From contig NZ_JAODIY010000004.1 in assembly GCF_026586665.1 (NCBI RefSeq), positions 242,120 to 306,119 on the forward strand: a stretch of 64,000 nucleotides of DNA, written 5' to 3'. Both the position numbers and the translations under genes were made by a program. Origin of the DNA: Halovenus rubra. GTDB taxonomy: Archaea > Halobacteriota > Halobacteria > Halobacteriales > Haloarculaceae. This document shows positions 1-8,373 of this stretch, piece after piece. The notes beneath the pieces were generated by a model. It was not told where the DNA came from. It ran no database searches and worked only from the letters and a program-made list of their open reading frames with translations. How positions within the stretch are numbered: position 1 is the first letter of the stretch; each line of letters starts with the position of its first letter.

Positions 1-594
1 AGCGATAGCAACACCGGCGGAAGCGAGATACCACATAAGCATCGTCGTCAACACCATGAATGTCCGCAGCGGTGTCTTCTCACCACGGTTCTTCTGTTTC
101 CAGGCCCACCACGAGCGGAACCAGTCGATGCCTGCAAGCCAGGTGCCGATAATGAACACAGCAAGCCCGGCATAAAACAGTGGATGTGCCTCAAGGGGCG
201 CATAGAACGTGAACAGTACGTCTGCACTGATTTCTGTCTGATCGATAAATCCACCGAGGATCGGGACCGCGGCCATAATCGAGCCAAGAACCATCAGAGC
301 ATACCAAAGTTTCGTAAACCGAATATCCTCTGACGGACGGTCGAGGCTGTCAGTTACTGCCCACTGGAAGAACCCGACCAAAAAGAAGATACTAAATAGG
401 ATAGCAAGCGAGACACCATGAAGCGTCAACACCGTGTAGTATGTCGAATCGTCGATAACTTGTACGTAACCGGTCCGGTGCAACGCCTGAATAAGTCCCA
501 TCACGCCACCGAGAAGTAGCGCGACAAACGAACTTGCGAGGGCAGCCCTGACAATTCCAGCCTCATTGGGATACTCGTGGGCGAACACCCCCAT
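1..594 (-). CDS. cbaA: ba3-type cytochrome c oxidase subunit I, N-terminal part (cut by window edge)
   Basis: Catalytic heme-copper subunit of the terminal oxidase, a membrane protein that reduces O2. Only the first 198 residues are in the window; the frame stays open to base 1. The start MGVFAHEYPNEAG is followed by several hydrophobic segments. The stretch YYTVLTLHGVSLAI carries the His that in ba3 oxidases binds the low-spin heme b. The ATG at 594 shares its A with the TGA stop of the subunit II gene (TGATG), so the two are translationally coupled. Assignment to the ba3 class rests on this N-terminus and on the small partner genes upstream. The copper/heme a3 site lies outside the window and cannot be checked. 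Confidence 0.9.
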   Translation of the reverse strand, partial: MGVFAHEYPNEAGIVRAALASSFVALLLGGVMGLIQALHRTGYVQVIDDSTYYTVLTLHGVSLAILFSIFFLVGFFQWAVTDSLDRPSEDIRFTKLWYALMVLGSIMAAVPILGGFIDQTEISADVLFTFYAPLEAHPLFYAGLAVFIIGTWLAGIDWFRSWWAWKQKNRGEKTPLRTFMVLTTMLMWYLASAGVAIA

Positions 595-1097
595 CAGGCA
601 TCACCTCCAAACTCGTCTTCAGGGACAACTTGGATTTGCCCCTCCATTTCGTGATGGAGGCTTCCACAGTACTCGTGACAGACGAACCCATACGTCCCGG
701 ACTCGTCGAATTCAACCGTTATCTCCGTTATTTGACCAGGAATAATCATTGAATTTACGTTTGTTCCAGCAATGTTGAACCCGTGTGTCACATCACTGGC
801 AGTCATATAGAACGTCACTGTACTACCTTCCGGAATCTCGATATCGTTGGGAATAAACGACGGGTGAACTGCAATCATGTTCACCTCGAACTCTCCATCC
901 CCGACCTGGTGTACACCAGTATCGCCAAACCGCTCGTGGTCGCTGAGGTTATTCGGGTCAATGGTTCCGCCATCATCGTCGACCATTTCGATGCCGGCTC
1001 CGACGGCACCGTACGCAACGGTTCCAATAAACGCGACGATTAACAGCACTGCAACGCCGAACCAGATTTTCTCGTATCTGTGTATCTCCATTGTCAC
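594..1097 (-). CDS. cbaB: ba3-type cytochrome c oxidase subunit II (CuA)
   Basis: Electron-entry subunit of the oxidase, with one N-terminal membrane anchor (about residues 12-34) and an extracellular cupredoxin domain. The CuA ligands are visible: His in SDVTHGFN, then FVCHEYCGSLHHEM, giving the C-x3-C-x3-H-x2-M pattern. Length (167 aa) fits short ba3-type subunits. The GTG at 1097 overlaps the upstream TGA (GTGA) and an ATG lies two codons later at 1091; either could be used. It sits between a small membrane subunit gene and subunit I with one- to four-base overlaps, so the three genes form one operon on the minus strand. Confidence 0.93.
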   Translation of the reverse strand: MTMEIHRYEKIWFGVAVLLIVAFIGTVAYGAVGAGIEMVDDDGGTIDPNNLSDHERFGDTGVHQVGDGEFEVNMIAVHPSFIPNDIEIPEGSTVTFYMTASDVTHGFNIAGTNVNSMIIPGQITEITVEFDESGTYGFVCHEYCGSLHHEMEGQIQVVPEDEFGGDA

Positions 1098-1306
1098 ACC
1101 ACCGTTGGGCCGCGACCGAGGAACTCGACGAAGTACATGAACACCCAGAGAAAGGCGATGATAAGGAAATACACCGTAATCAGGCTGAGTGTTCCAACGG
1201 GATCGTACTCGTCGTGTCCAATTTGTTTCTCGATGTCTACCTCCCAGACATCGTCTGGCTCGTCAAGGGTGTCGGGGGATGCCTCGTGTTCGGTGCCTGA
1301 ACTCAT
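1094..1306 (-). CDS. Small single-span membrane subunit of ba3 oxidase (CbaD-like)
   Basis: A 70-residue protein with an acidic N-terminal half (about residues 1-38) and one hydrophobic helix (LITVYFLIIAFLWVFMYFVEF). It is the first gene of the oxidase operon and overlaps the subunit II start by four bases. Haloarchaeal ba3 oxidases are known to include such small one-helix subunits, so a role in assembly or stability of the complex is inferred from position and topology; the sequence has no catalytic motif. The operon promoter should lie in the 103-bp gap shared with the divergent gene at 1410. Confidence 0.75.
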   Translation of the reverse strand: MSSGTEHEASPDTLDEPDDVWEVDIEKQIGHDEYDPVGTLSLITVYFLIIAFLWVFMYFVEFLGRGPTVV

Positions 1307-1348
1307 GACTATCGGTTCTTAGAATACAGCAGTCTAATACCTGTACGC

Positions 1349-1371
1349 TGGTTCCCACGCCCTGGGAACCA
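1349..1371. promoter_or_regulatory. Perfect 8-bp inverted repeat between oxidase operon and copper ATPase unit
   Basis: TGGTTCCC (1349-1356) and GGGAACCA (1364-1371) are exact reverse complements separated by 7 bases. The repeat lies in the 103-bp gap between the divergent oxidase operon (starts at 1306) and the small membrane gene and copper ATPase (start at 1410). Its size and symmetry are those of a dimeric repressor or activator site, so joint control of both units is a reasonable inference. No regulator is encoded next to it. Confidence 0.5.
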
Positions 1372-1409
1372 CGGCTTTCTTTTAGCATAATACCGCCGTA
1401 GGGTGTATC

Positions 1410-1613
1410 ATGAGTCTCCCTGTTCGCGCGAATGGCTTGCTCGCTTTGGGAGCGTTCATCCCGCTCGTAACGTTCCTGACAGGCACTGCACAAGCTGACC
1501 TTACCAGCGGTATCTTCACCGGAGTGAACGTCTTACTGATAACTGGCAGTCTGTTCGTTCTTTTCGGTGGGTCAGAGGCCGAAAACGGACAGGAAAACGG
1601 CGCTGCACATTGA
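1410..1613 (+). CDS. Small two-helix membrane protein next to copper ATPase
   Basis: A 67-residue protein with two hydrophobic segments (about 8-27 and 35-53) and a short acidic tail. It starts 103 bp from the divergent oxidase operon and ends 37 bp before the P-type ATPase on the same strand. Small proteins of this shape near haloarchaeal ba3 oxidase genes are often labelled oxidase subunits; I infer a link to oxidase function or assembly from position only. No metal-binding motif is visible. Confidence 0.65.
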   Translation: MSLPVRANGLLALGAFIPLVTFLTGTAQADLTSGIFTGVNVLLITGSLFVLFGGSEAENGQENGAAH

Positions 1614-1650
1614 TTCGCCTGCATCCCACAGTCTGCGGACGTGTATACGC

Positions 1651-4128
1651 ATGACAAACGAGGCTTGTTCACTTTGTGACCTCCCCGCAGACGAAGCCGT
1701 AACTGCCCCGAAAGTTGATGGGACGTTCTGTTGTCGTGGGTGTCTGGAGGTGTACCGTTCTGTGGGTGATGTTGCTGTTTCGGACGATGAAACAATCGAG
1801 TCAGCGTTCGGGACAGACGACGACACCGACTATCCCGAGTCCGCTGAAACCGCTTACCTCGCTGTCGACGGGATGCACTGCTCGACGTGTGAGGTGTTTC
1901 TCGAATCGAATGCGTGCAACCAAGATGGTGTCTACGACGCTGAGGCGAGCTACGCGGCTGAAACAATCAAGCTCGTCTATGACCCTGAGTCCCGGACGGA
2001 ATCAGATCTGCTTGATGTCGTCTCAGGGATGGGATACCACGCTCGAAGGCGCGACGAAGCGCCCGAAGATGGTGAGGGGATAGTGAGCCGTCTTCTCGTC
2101 GGCGGCATCTTTGGGATGATGGCGATGACAAACTATGCTGTCTTCCTGTATCCAACCTACTTTGGGTACGACCCAGTTGTTGAGTTCGGTCAGTTTGATG
2201 GTCTCTATCTGTACGGTCAAATTGCTGTGATGACAGCGATTATCATCGGCTACACTGGCCGACCCATGCTCCGTGGTGCCTACGTCAGTCTCCGAACGCG
2301 ACGGCCGAACGTCGACTTGCTTGTCACAATTGCCGCGCTCGCGGCTTTCACCTATAGCACAGGACGAGTCTTTGTTGGCGGGAGTGACCTCTACTACGAT
2401 GTGAGTATTGTCGTCGTTCTTGCGGTGACGGTCGGTAACTACTACGAGCAGCGAATCAAACAACGGACAGCTGGCTTACTTGCCGACCTGACAGAACTGC
2501 AGGTTGCCGAAGCAACCCTCGAAACCGGTGAGACAGTCTCCGTTGAGGATATCTCGGCAGGTGACAGACTCCAAGTAACTCCCGGCAAGCGCATCCCTGT
2601 CGACGGAACGGTCAAGCAGGGAACTGCGGCGGTCGATGAGGCACTTGTCACTGGTGAATCACTCCCTGAAACGAAACGTCCGGGCGATGAGGTTCGTGGT
2701 GGCACAGTTGTCACTGACGCGCCGCTGGTTGTCGAAGCCGGGCCGGAAGGAGAAAGCACACTCGACCGCGTTGTCGAGTTGCTTTGGGATATTCAGGCGT
2801 CTCGTCCCGGCGCACAGCGGGTCGCCGACCGGCTAGCGACGGTATTCGTTCCATTTGTACTGTTTCTCGGAGCGGCAATCACGGCTCTCATGCTGGTAAC
2901 TGGAAAATCAGTACAGAGTGCGGTCCTCAGTGGACTGACAGTGCTTATTGTGTCGTGTCCGTGTGCGCTAGGGCTCGCGACACCGCTCGCTGTTGCATCA
3001 GGTCTCCAGTCCGCAGCAAAGCAGGGTATCGTCGTTGCTACCCCGGAACTGTTCGAACACGCAGGGGAAGTCGAGACGCTGGTTCTTGATAAGACTGGGA
3101 CGATAACTGATGGCGAGATGGCAGTCACGACTATTGTGGGTCACGACGTTTCAGAGACTGAACTTCTTGGGCGTGCTGGGGCTGTCGAGCAGTACGCCGA
3201 CCACCCGATTGCAAGCGCGGTAACTGATGCGACCGCTGATTATCCGATGACAACAAGAGTCATGGAATCCGCCCCCGACGTGAGTGACGGTGAGGACTCC
3301 ACGCAGGCAGTCGACCTCGAAACGTTCGAGTCATTCACACGGGGAGTCTCTGGAACTCTTGACGGTGACCGCGTTCTCGTTGGCCATCCCGGTCTGTTTT
3401 GGGAAAAAGAGTGGACGGTACCAGCAGCCCTTGAAGAACAGTTGTCGGCGATTCGAGGACGTGGTAATGTCCCCGTTGTTGTCGGCTGGGATGGACAGGC
3501 CCACGGTGCTATCGGCGTCGGTGATACACCCCGTAAAGAGTGGAAGACTGTCGTCGATTCGTTTGCGGACAGTCGTGTCGTCATACTCACCGGTGACGAA
3601 GGCCCCGGTGTCCAGCGCTTCCGTGAGAATCCTGCAGTCGATGATGTCTTCGAAGGCGTGCCACCAGACGGAAAAGCCGAAACAGTTCGACGACTTGCAG
3701 CCACTGAGACAGTAGCGATGGTCGGCGACGGCAGCAACGATGCGCCAGCGCTTGCGTCCGCTGACGTTGGTATCGCTTTGGAAAGTGGCACACAGCTTGC
3801 GACAGATGCTGCGGACGCGGTCGTTTTGGAAGGTGAGCTGCAACGCGTGCCAACTGTGTTCCGTGTTGCTTCTCGCACGAAGCGGCGTATCCGACAGAAC
3901 CTTGCGTGGGCATTCCTCTATAATGGGGTGGCGATTCCGCTTGCATTGACCGGACACCTGAACCCACTCTTTGCCGCAGTGGCGATGGCGACGAGTAGCC
4001 TATTTGTCGTTGCGAACTCAGCACGGAGTGCTGATACTGCTGATGCTGACTCCGTGCGGACAAACCGTTCTGTCTCGTCGTCATCACTTGACGAATCGGC
4101 GTCACGAGCGAGCGAAAAGCCGGCCTGA
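1651..4128 (+). CDS. Copper-translocating P1B-type ATPase, FixI/CcoI-like N-terminus
   Basis: Membrane ATPase of 825 residues that moves copper (or a related heavy metal) across the membrane. Visible in order: an N-terminal cysteine-rich segment (ACSLCDLPAD, then TFCCRGCLEVY), a heavy-metal-associated domain with GMHCSTCEVF, the CPC metal site SCPCALGLATPLAV, the phosphorylation motif DKTGTITDG, an HP motif (DHPIASAV), and the hinge GDGSNDAPAL. The double-Cys N-terminal block resembles FixI/CcoI ATPases, which supply copper to terminal oxidases, and the gene lies opposite a copper-containing ba3 oxidase. The ATG at 1651 is preferred to an in-frame site at 1567 because the latter would overlap the upstream gene and add an unrelated extension. 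Confidence 0.92.
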   Translation: MTNEACSLCDLPADEAVTAPKVDGTFCCRGCLEVYRSVGDVAVSDDETIESAFGTDDDTDYPESAETAYLAVDGMHCSTCEVFLESNACNQDGVYDAEASYAAETIKLVYDPESRTESDLLDVVSGMGYHARRRDEAPEDGEGIVSRLLVGGIFGMMAMTNYAVFLYPTYFGYDPVVEFGQFDGLYLYGQIAVMTAIIIGYTGRPMLRGAYVSLRTRRPNVDLLVTIAALAAFTYSTGRVFVGGSDLYYDVSIVVVLAVTVGNYYEQRIKQRTAGLLADLTELQVAEATLETGETVSVEDISAGDRLQVTPGKRIPVDGTVKQGTAAVDEALVTGESLPETKRPGDEVRGGTVVTDAPLVVEAGPEGESTLDRVVELLWDIQASRPGAQRVADRLATVFVPFVLFLGAAITALMLVTGKSVQSAVLSGLTVLIVSCPCALGLATPLAVASGLQSAAKQGIVVATPELFEHAGEVETLVLDKTGTITDGEMAVTTIVGHDVSETELLGRAGAVEQYADHPIASAVTDATADYPMTTRVMESAPDVSDGEDSTQAVDLETFESFTRGVSGTLDGDRVLVGHPGLFWEKEWTVPAALEEQLSAIRGRGNVPVVVGWDGQAHGAIGVGDTPRKEWKTVVDSFADSRVVILTGDEGPGVQRFRENPAVDDVFEGVPPDGKAETVRRLAATETVAMVGDGSNDAPALASADVGIALESGTQLATDAADAVVLEGELQRVPTVFRVASRTKRRIRQNLAWAFLYNGVAIPLALTGHLNPLFAAVAMATSSLFVVANSARSADTADADSVRTNRSVSSSSLDESASRASEKPA

Positions 4129-4216
4129 GGTTGTTCAACCGTGCTTGCCGTCTCCTCAACCGGGATGGAACACTGGGAATCCAGCTGTCGTGTTCGAAGC
4201 TAGTGACAATGATGGG

Positions 4217-4255
4217 TTTAATATATCCGTTTCTCCAATGACAATATAGTATTGT
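4217..4255 (+). promoter_or_regulatory. TATA-like box and perfect palindrome over the HalX gene start
   Basis: A TTTAATATAT box (4217-4226) is followed by ACAATA-TAG-TATTGT (4241-4255), a perfect 6-bp inverted repeat ending one base before the GTG start at 4257. An archaeal TATA box places the transcript start about 25 bases downstream, inside the palindrome, so the mRNA would be leaderless or nearly so. A protein bound there would block initiation. Part of the same string (ATATAGTATTGT) recurs at 21906-21917 in another promoter region. Confidence 0.5.
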
Positions 4256-4256
4256 T

Positions 4257-4835
4257 GTGAGCGAAGACACACCTACCAAAGAACCCTCTTCGGAAAGGAG
4301 AGAGATACTCATTGTCGAAGACGAGGTGGAACTTGCCGACATGTACGCAGCGTACCTCGAAGATGAGTTTGCTGTTACCGTCGCTTACAGCGGCGAGGAG
4401 GCAATCGAAACCGTTGATGATGAGTTTGATATTGTTCTCCTCGACCGTCGGATGCCTGTCGTTTCGGGTACTGAAGTCCTCGCACACATCGAAGAACAAA
4501 AACTCGACTGTCGGGTTGCGATGGTTACAGCAGTAAACCCAGACTTTGATATTATCGACCTCAGAATCGACGACTACCTGATAAAACCTGTCTCATACAG
4601 TGATATCCGTGAGACTGTTGAGAGGCTAAATAAACTCGAGGCCTACAACTCTCGGATGCAGAAACTTACCTCGAAAAAGCTTAAACGGAACGTTCTAGAG
4701 CTCGAAAAGACGAGAGCTGAGCTGTCCGAAAGCGACGAGTTTGAGGAGCTTACTACAGAAATCGAAACCCTTGAAACAGAAGTTGAAGCGATTAGCGACG
4801 ATTTGGACACGGAGCAACTCCAGAATCAGCGATAA
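4257..4835 (+). CDS. HalX-domain response regulator
   Basis: Cytoplasmic two-component receiver of 192 residues. The receiver domain (about 15-130) has the acidic pair in LIVEDEVEL, the phospho-acceptor Asp in IVLLDRRMP (about residue 63), the Thr in MVTAVNPD and the Lys in YLIKPVS. The C-terminal part is the HalX domain, here strongly charged and coiled-coil-like (RAELSESDEFEELTTEIE). There is no DNA-binding domain, so it probably acts through protein contacts. Start is GTG at 4257, directly after a palindrome. No histidine kinase is adjacent, so its input is unknown. Confidence 0.92.
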   Translation: MSEDTPTKEPSSERREILIVEDEVELADMYAAYLEDEFAVTVAYSGEEAIETVDDEFDIVLLDRRMPVVSGTEVLAHIEEQKLDCRVAMVTAVNPDFDIIDLRIDDYLIKPVSYSDIRETVERLNKLEAYNSRMQKLTSKKLKRNVLELEKTRAELSESDEFEELTTEIETLETEVEAISDDLDTEQLQNQR

Positions 4836-4870
4836 CATCGCTATTGTAGCGTTACTGCCAACAAAGCCGG

Positions 4871-5401
4871 CTAGTCTTTCCGTTCGACGACATCACCGAG
4901 CGTGTAGCCTCCAGAAGATTGGTCACTACTCCAATCTGTGTCATCTGAGCCGCTACTCGTTGTCAGGGCGATATCGAGCCCGCGCTCTAGCTTGCTCCGA
5001 ATCTCGTCGGATGGCAGTGTCTCACCGTGTTCGAGCTTGCGAATAAGGCTCGCTTTCTCATTAAGTTGCTTTGCTAACTCTTCTTGAGTGAGGCCAGAAC
5101 TCTCGCGGGCGTTCCGAATGCGCTCGTCATAATCGGGCGCTATCTCATCCATCTCGTCGTACATATCTCGTCGGCTGCCGCCGTCAGAACTCCCGCCGGT
5201 GTTCGAACTCGTGGACGACGAGCCACTGGAACCTGATGAACTACTTGTCGAGTACTTCGTCGATGTCGACGATGTTCCCGAGTCGGTTTTCACTTCGGTC
5301 CCGAAGTCGGTACACTCATCACAGACGTTGAGTTCAGCCCCTTCAATCTTGACGCGGTTCGGACTGGCTGTCTCTGTCCCGCACATCTCACACTGGACCA
5401 T
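4871..5401 (-). CDS. Archaeal multiprotein bridging factor 1 (aMBF1)
   Basis: Transcription or translation cofactor of 176 residues. An N-terminal zinc ribbon (CEMCG at 4-8, then CDEC) is followed by a long Ser/Thr/Gly-rich linker, then a Cro-type helix-turn-helix (SSGLTQEELAKQLNEKASLI) typical of aMBF1/MBF1. The low-complexity linker between ribbon and HTH is longer than in non-halophilic aMBF1. It is encoded convergently with the HalX regulator (35-bp gap) and divergently from the DJ-1 gene. The assignment is secure from domain order; the precise cellular role is not shown by context. Confidence 0.92.
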   Translation of the reverse strand: MVQCEMCGTETASPNRVKIEGAELNVCDECTDFGTEVKTDSGTSSTSTKYSTSSSSGSSGSSSTSSNTGGSSDGGSRRDMYDEMDEIAPDYDERIRNARESSGLTQEELAKQLNEKASLIRKLEHGETLPSDEIRSKLERGLDIALTTSSGSDDTDWSSDQSSGGYTLGDVVERKD

Positions 5402-5497
5402 ATGTGGCCTTTATCGACGCCGTCGCATAAATGGTGCGTTCGTTTCGGCTATCAGCCGGCCCGGTACACCTTTGCCTATTGCCGCCGCGTTCACTGT

Positions 5498-6097
5498 ATG
5501 AAGTTCAGTATCCCGGTATACAACGGCTTTGATGACCTCGACGCAGTTGGGCCGTACGAAGTGCTTAACCACACACAAAATGCGGGGGCTGACCTCAATG
5601 TTGGCCTCTATACTCTCGAAGAGGTGGCTGTGGTCGAATCGAGCCATGGACTCCGAGTTGAACCGGACGGACAACTGCCACCGGACCCAGATGTTATTGT
5701 TGTTCCGGGTGGCGGGTGGTCCTCCGGTGAGATGCAAGGTGCACGCCGTGAAGCAGATCGGGGTGTCCTGCCCGAGGCAATCAAATCATATCACGAACAA
5801 GGCGCAGTTGTGGCATCTGTCTGTACAGGGGCCATGCTTCTCGCCCGTGTGGGTATCACCGACGACCGTCCAGCTATCACACACCAGTCGGCCATTGATG
5901 ACCTCGAAGAATCTGGCGCAGAGATTGTTGATGCACGCGTTGTTGATGACGGTGACGTGGTGACTGCTGGCGGCATTACATCAGGGATTGACTTAGCACT
6001 CCATCTTGTTGGCCGAGAGTTTGGCACCGAAGTAGCCGACCGTGTCATGGAGACGATGGAGTACACGTTGACTGGAACGGTCCACCGTTCAGCGTAG
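5498..6097 (+). CDS. DJ-1/PfpI family protein
   Basis: Cytoplasmic protein of 199 residues with the class I glutamine amidotransferase-like fold. The nucleophile-elbow Cys is at about residue 109 in VASVCTGAMLLA, and the glycine-rich turn VVPGGGWSSG precedes it. The family includes glyoxalases, deglycases, isonitrile hydratases and AraC-type sensor domains; the AITHQS segment after the elbow is common in the DJ-1/ThiJ group. I cannot assign a substrate. The ATG at 5498 begins the conserved KFSIPVYNGF strand; upstream codons add nothing family-like. Its 3' end overlaps the convergent phospholipid synthase gene by nine bases. Confidence 0.85.
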   Translation: MKFSIPVYNGFDDLDAVGPYEVLNHTQNAGADLNVGLYTLEEVAVVESSHGLRVEPDGQLPPDPDVIVVPGGGWSSGEMQGARREADRGVLPEAIKSYHEQGAVVASVCTGAMLLARVGITDDRPAITHQSAIDDLEESGAEIVDARVVDDGDVVTAGGITSGIDLALHLVGREFGTEVADRVMETMEYTLTGTVHRSA

Positions 6098-6697
6098 TGC
6101 CCGCATTGCATAATAGAACCGCTGCAGAGCAGTTAGATGCCCGACAACGGCAAAGACAACGAGCAACCAGCCGACAATGGGGAGTCCGTACAGCTTTTGC
6201 TCGATGAACGCGGCGGCGATTGCAACTATCGTGACAAGCGCGAGCCTGTCCGCACGCCCGAGGAGGCCCCCATACACCCGATCAAGCCCCACAGCCTCGG
6301 CCTGTGTCCCCAAATACGAAGTCATGAGCACACCGGTAATCGCTGCAAATCCAAGGGCGTACTCTGCGATGCTGGTTGCGAGACCAGCGATAACAAAGAT
6401 GTCCGCGTAGCGGTCAAATACGTGGTCGAACATGTCGCCAGCGTCTGACTCGACACCGAGTTCTCGTGCGAGCCCACCATCAAGCAGGTCTAATATCCCG
6501 TTTGTGATGACAAGTGCCGCACCGAGAAGATACAGTAGTTGCTGTTCGCTGGCCAACCCGAAGCTGACGCCCGCCCCGGCCGCCATCACCAGTGCGACGA
6601 AGCTGATTGCGTTCGGCGTCACGCCGACACGGACTGCGCCGGCGACTAGTGGCTGCATCATTCGCTCGGCGATGTTTCTGAACGAACTCAGCGTCAT
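6089..6697 (-). CDS. CDP-alcohol phosphatidyltransferase family protein
   Basis: Integral membrane enzyme of 202 residues that transfers a phospholipid headgroup from or to a CDP-activated lipid. The diagnostic motif is complete: DGGLAR, eight residues, G, three residues, D, three residues, D (LDGGLARELGVESDAGDMFD). Several hydrophobic helices follow. In haloarchaea such enzymes make archaetidyl-glycerolphosphate, -serine or -inositolphosphate; the substrate is not readable here. The start overlaps the adenylate kinase stop by four bases (ATGA), making it the last gene of the hisC - adenylate kinase operon. Confidence 0.9.
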   Translation of the reverse strand: MTLSSFRNIAERMMQPLVAGAVRVGVTPNAISFVALVMAAGAGVSFGLASEQQLLYLLGAALVITNGILDLLDGGLARELGVESDAGDMFDHVFDRYADIFVIAGLATSIAEYALGFAAITGVLMTSYLGTQAEAVGLDRVYGGLLGRADRLALVTIVAIAAAFIEQKLYGLPIVGWLLVVFAVVGHLTALQRFYYAMRALR

Positions 6698-7218
6698 AAG
6701 TAGTCGATATAAGAAACAGTCCCGACACCGGGCTCCCGGTCACCGGCTGCCACGGCAGCAATTTCTGCAGCGACAGATTCGGGGCTACTGTCTGTTGTTT
6801 CGACCTCGTAGACGCTATTCGAACCGTGTCTGTCGACAGCTTCGGTGAGGACAACATCGAGTGCCTCACTTTCGGCGTTTTCTTCGACCGAGGCTTGTGC
6901 TTTACCTCGAGTTTTGAGACGAGAGTTGAGCTCGTTAGGGTGGCAGCGACAGACGACGACCCGATCAGCCCCGAACTGGTGAGCGAGGTGTGATTCAAAC
7001 AGGATATCCTCGCGGCCTGTGAGCCAGTCCTCGACAGCGTCGAAGTCGACAATCGCCGAGTCCCGCTTTTCATCGTAGCCGGTCGTCAACTCCTCTGTTT
7101 CAATGACCTCGTTGAGGTGGACAACATCCAGCGAGTCGTCGAGGAGTCCCGATTCGACAAGCGTTTCGACAGCCGTTGTCTTCCCGGTCCCTGGGGTGCC
7201 GGTAACAGCCACTCTCAC
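6694..7218 (-). CDS. Putative adenylate kinase, AK6/Fap7 type
   Basis: Small P-loop NMP kinase of 174 residues. The Walker A motif is at the N-terminus (TGTPGTGKTTAVE), followed by LVESGLL and the VVHLNEVI segment, then LFESHLAHQFGADRVVVCRC, the pattern of AK6/Fap7 enzymes. Relatives act in nucleotide balance and in late small-ribosomal-subunit maturation. It overlaps hisC upstream and the phospholipid synthase downstream by four bases each, so all three are translated from one message. Confidence 0.9.
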   Translation of the reverse strand: MRVAVTGTPGTGKTTAVETLVESGLLDDSLDVVHLNEVIETEELTTGYDEKRDSAIVDFDAVEDWLTGREDILFESHLAHQFGADRVVVCRCHPNELNSRLKTRGKAQASVEENAESEALDVVLTEAVDRHGSNSVYEVETTDSSPESVAAEIAAVAAGDREPGVGTVSYIDYL

Positions 7219-8288
7219 CCGTCAATCACCCGATTTAGCGTTTCCACGGCGTGTGGCGTGGTCTCCCGTGTGCCACAAGAAATACGGATGCATTCAGGCA
7301 GTCCAAAGCTCGAACAGTCACGGATAATCGTTCCTTCGCGCTGGGCTTCGACGGCGACCGCCTCCGCGTCTCCGACTTCGGCGAGAACAAAGTTACCGCC
7401 ACTCTCCCACGTTGGTGCGGTAAGGTGTTCGTGGATATACTCACGTGCCCACCGTGCCGTCTCGACCGTTTTTTCGACGTGGTCGTCGTCATCCAGTGCA
7501 GCCAGGCCAGCGTGGCAGGCTGGCACGTTCACGGCAAACGGTGTGTTTACCCGGTCGTAGGCGTCAGCCCACTCCGTTGGCACGAAGCCATATCCGAGTC
7601 GGAGACCGGCAAGCCCATACACCTTCGAGAATGTGCGAAGCATTGCGATGTCTTCTCGGTCGTCGAGAAGGCGACGGGCCGATGGGGTGTCGGTAAACTC
7701 ACTGTAGGCTTCGTCGACGACAACCAACGTTTCGTCGTCGGTTTCCTTTGCAACTGTTTCGATGTCGTCGACTGTCATTTCCGAGCCTGTCGGGTTGTGT
7801 GGTGTGGTGAGGTAGACGATTCGGTGATCGTCGTAGGCGTCGAGAACGACTTCGGGCTGTTGTTCGAAATTGTCAGCTTTCGAGAGGTGGTACTCGTCGA
7901 CTACCCCGTTATGATAGCGGGCACTCATTGCGTAGTAAGCAAAGCCCGGCTTCGGGACGAGGACGGTATCGTCGGGCCGGAGGAATGTTCGGGCGAGGTA
8001 ATCAAGCACACCGTCCCCGCCGGGGCCAAGCCAGACCTGCTCAGTATCGAGATTCCACTCTGTCGCGAGCGCCTCAGCGAGGTCTGCATGCGCTGCCTTC
8101 GGGTAGGTGTGGCTATCTTTGGCCGCCGACTTCATTGCCTTGACAGCATGCGGACTCGGGCCGAACGGGTTTTCGTTTGAGGAGAGCTTGACAAGTTCAT
8201 CCGGGTTCAATCCGAGGTCACGTGCAACTTCCTCGATGCCACGACCAGCACGATAGGGGACGTGGTCCGACAGGTCCCGTGGTTCCAT
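7215..8288 (-). CDS. hisC: Histidinol-phosphate aminotransferase
   Basis: PLP enzyme of 357 residues in histidine biosynthesis that converts imidazole acetol phosphate to histidinol phosphate. The N-terminal block VKLSSNENPFGPSP is the HisC signature. Others are YLTTPHNPTGS, VVDEAYSEF, and the PLP lysine in RTFSKVYGLAGLRLGYG. Length is normal. It is the first gene of a three-gene operon with an adenylate kinase and a phospholipid synthase. No other his genes are nearby, which is usual in haloarchaea where his genes are scattered. Confidence 0.95.
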   Translation of the reverse strand: MEPRDLSDHVPYRAGRGIEEVARDLGLNPDELVKLSSNENPFGPSPHAVKAMKSAAKDSHTYPKAAHADLAEALATEWNLDTEQVWLGPGGDGVLDYLARTFLRPDDTVLVPKPGFAYYAMSARYHNGVVDEYHLSKADNFEQQPEVVLDAYDDHRIVYLTTPHNPTGSEMTVDDIETVAKETDDETLVVVDEAYSEFTDTPSARRLLDDREDIAMLRTFSKVYGLAGLRLGYGFVPTEWADAYDRVNTPFAVNVPACHAGLAALDDDDHVEKTVETARWAREYIHEHLTAPTWESGGNFVLAEVGDAEAVAVEAQREGTIIRDCSSFGLPECIRISCGTRETTPHAVETLNRVIDG

Positions 8289-8373
8289 GCCAGAAAGAAG
8301 CGGACCGCCGGTCTTAAGCGTGGTTATCCGACAATGGTAACGGTTTTTTCAGCGCAGGCTCGAGTGTTTACGA

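Noticed and set aside
7251..8180. Long plus-strand frame (309 codons) across hisC
   Set aside because: Antisense shadow of hisC; Cys/Val-rich with no family features.
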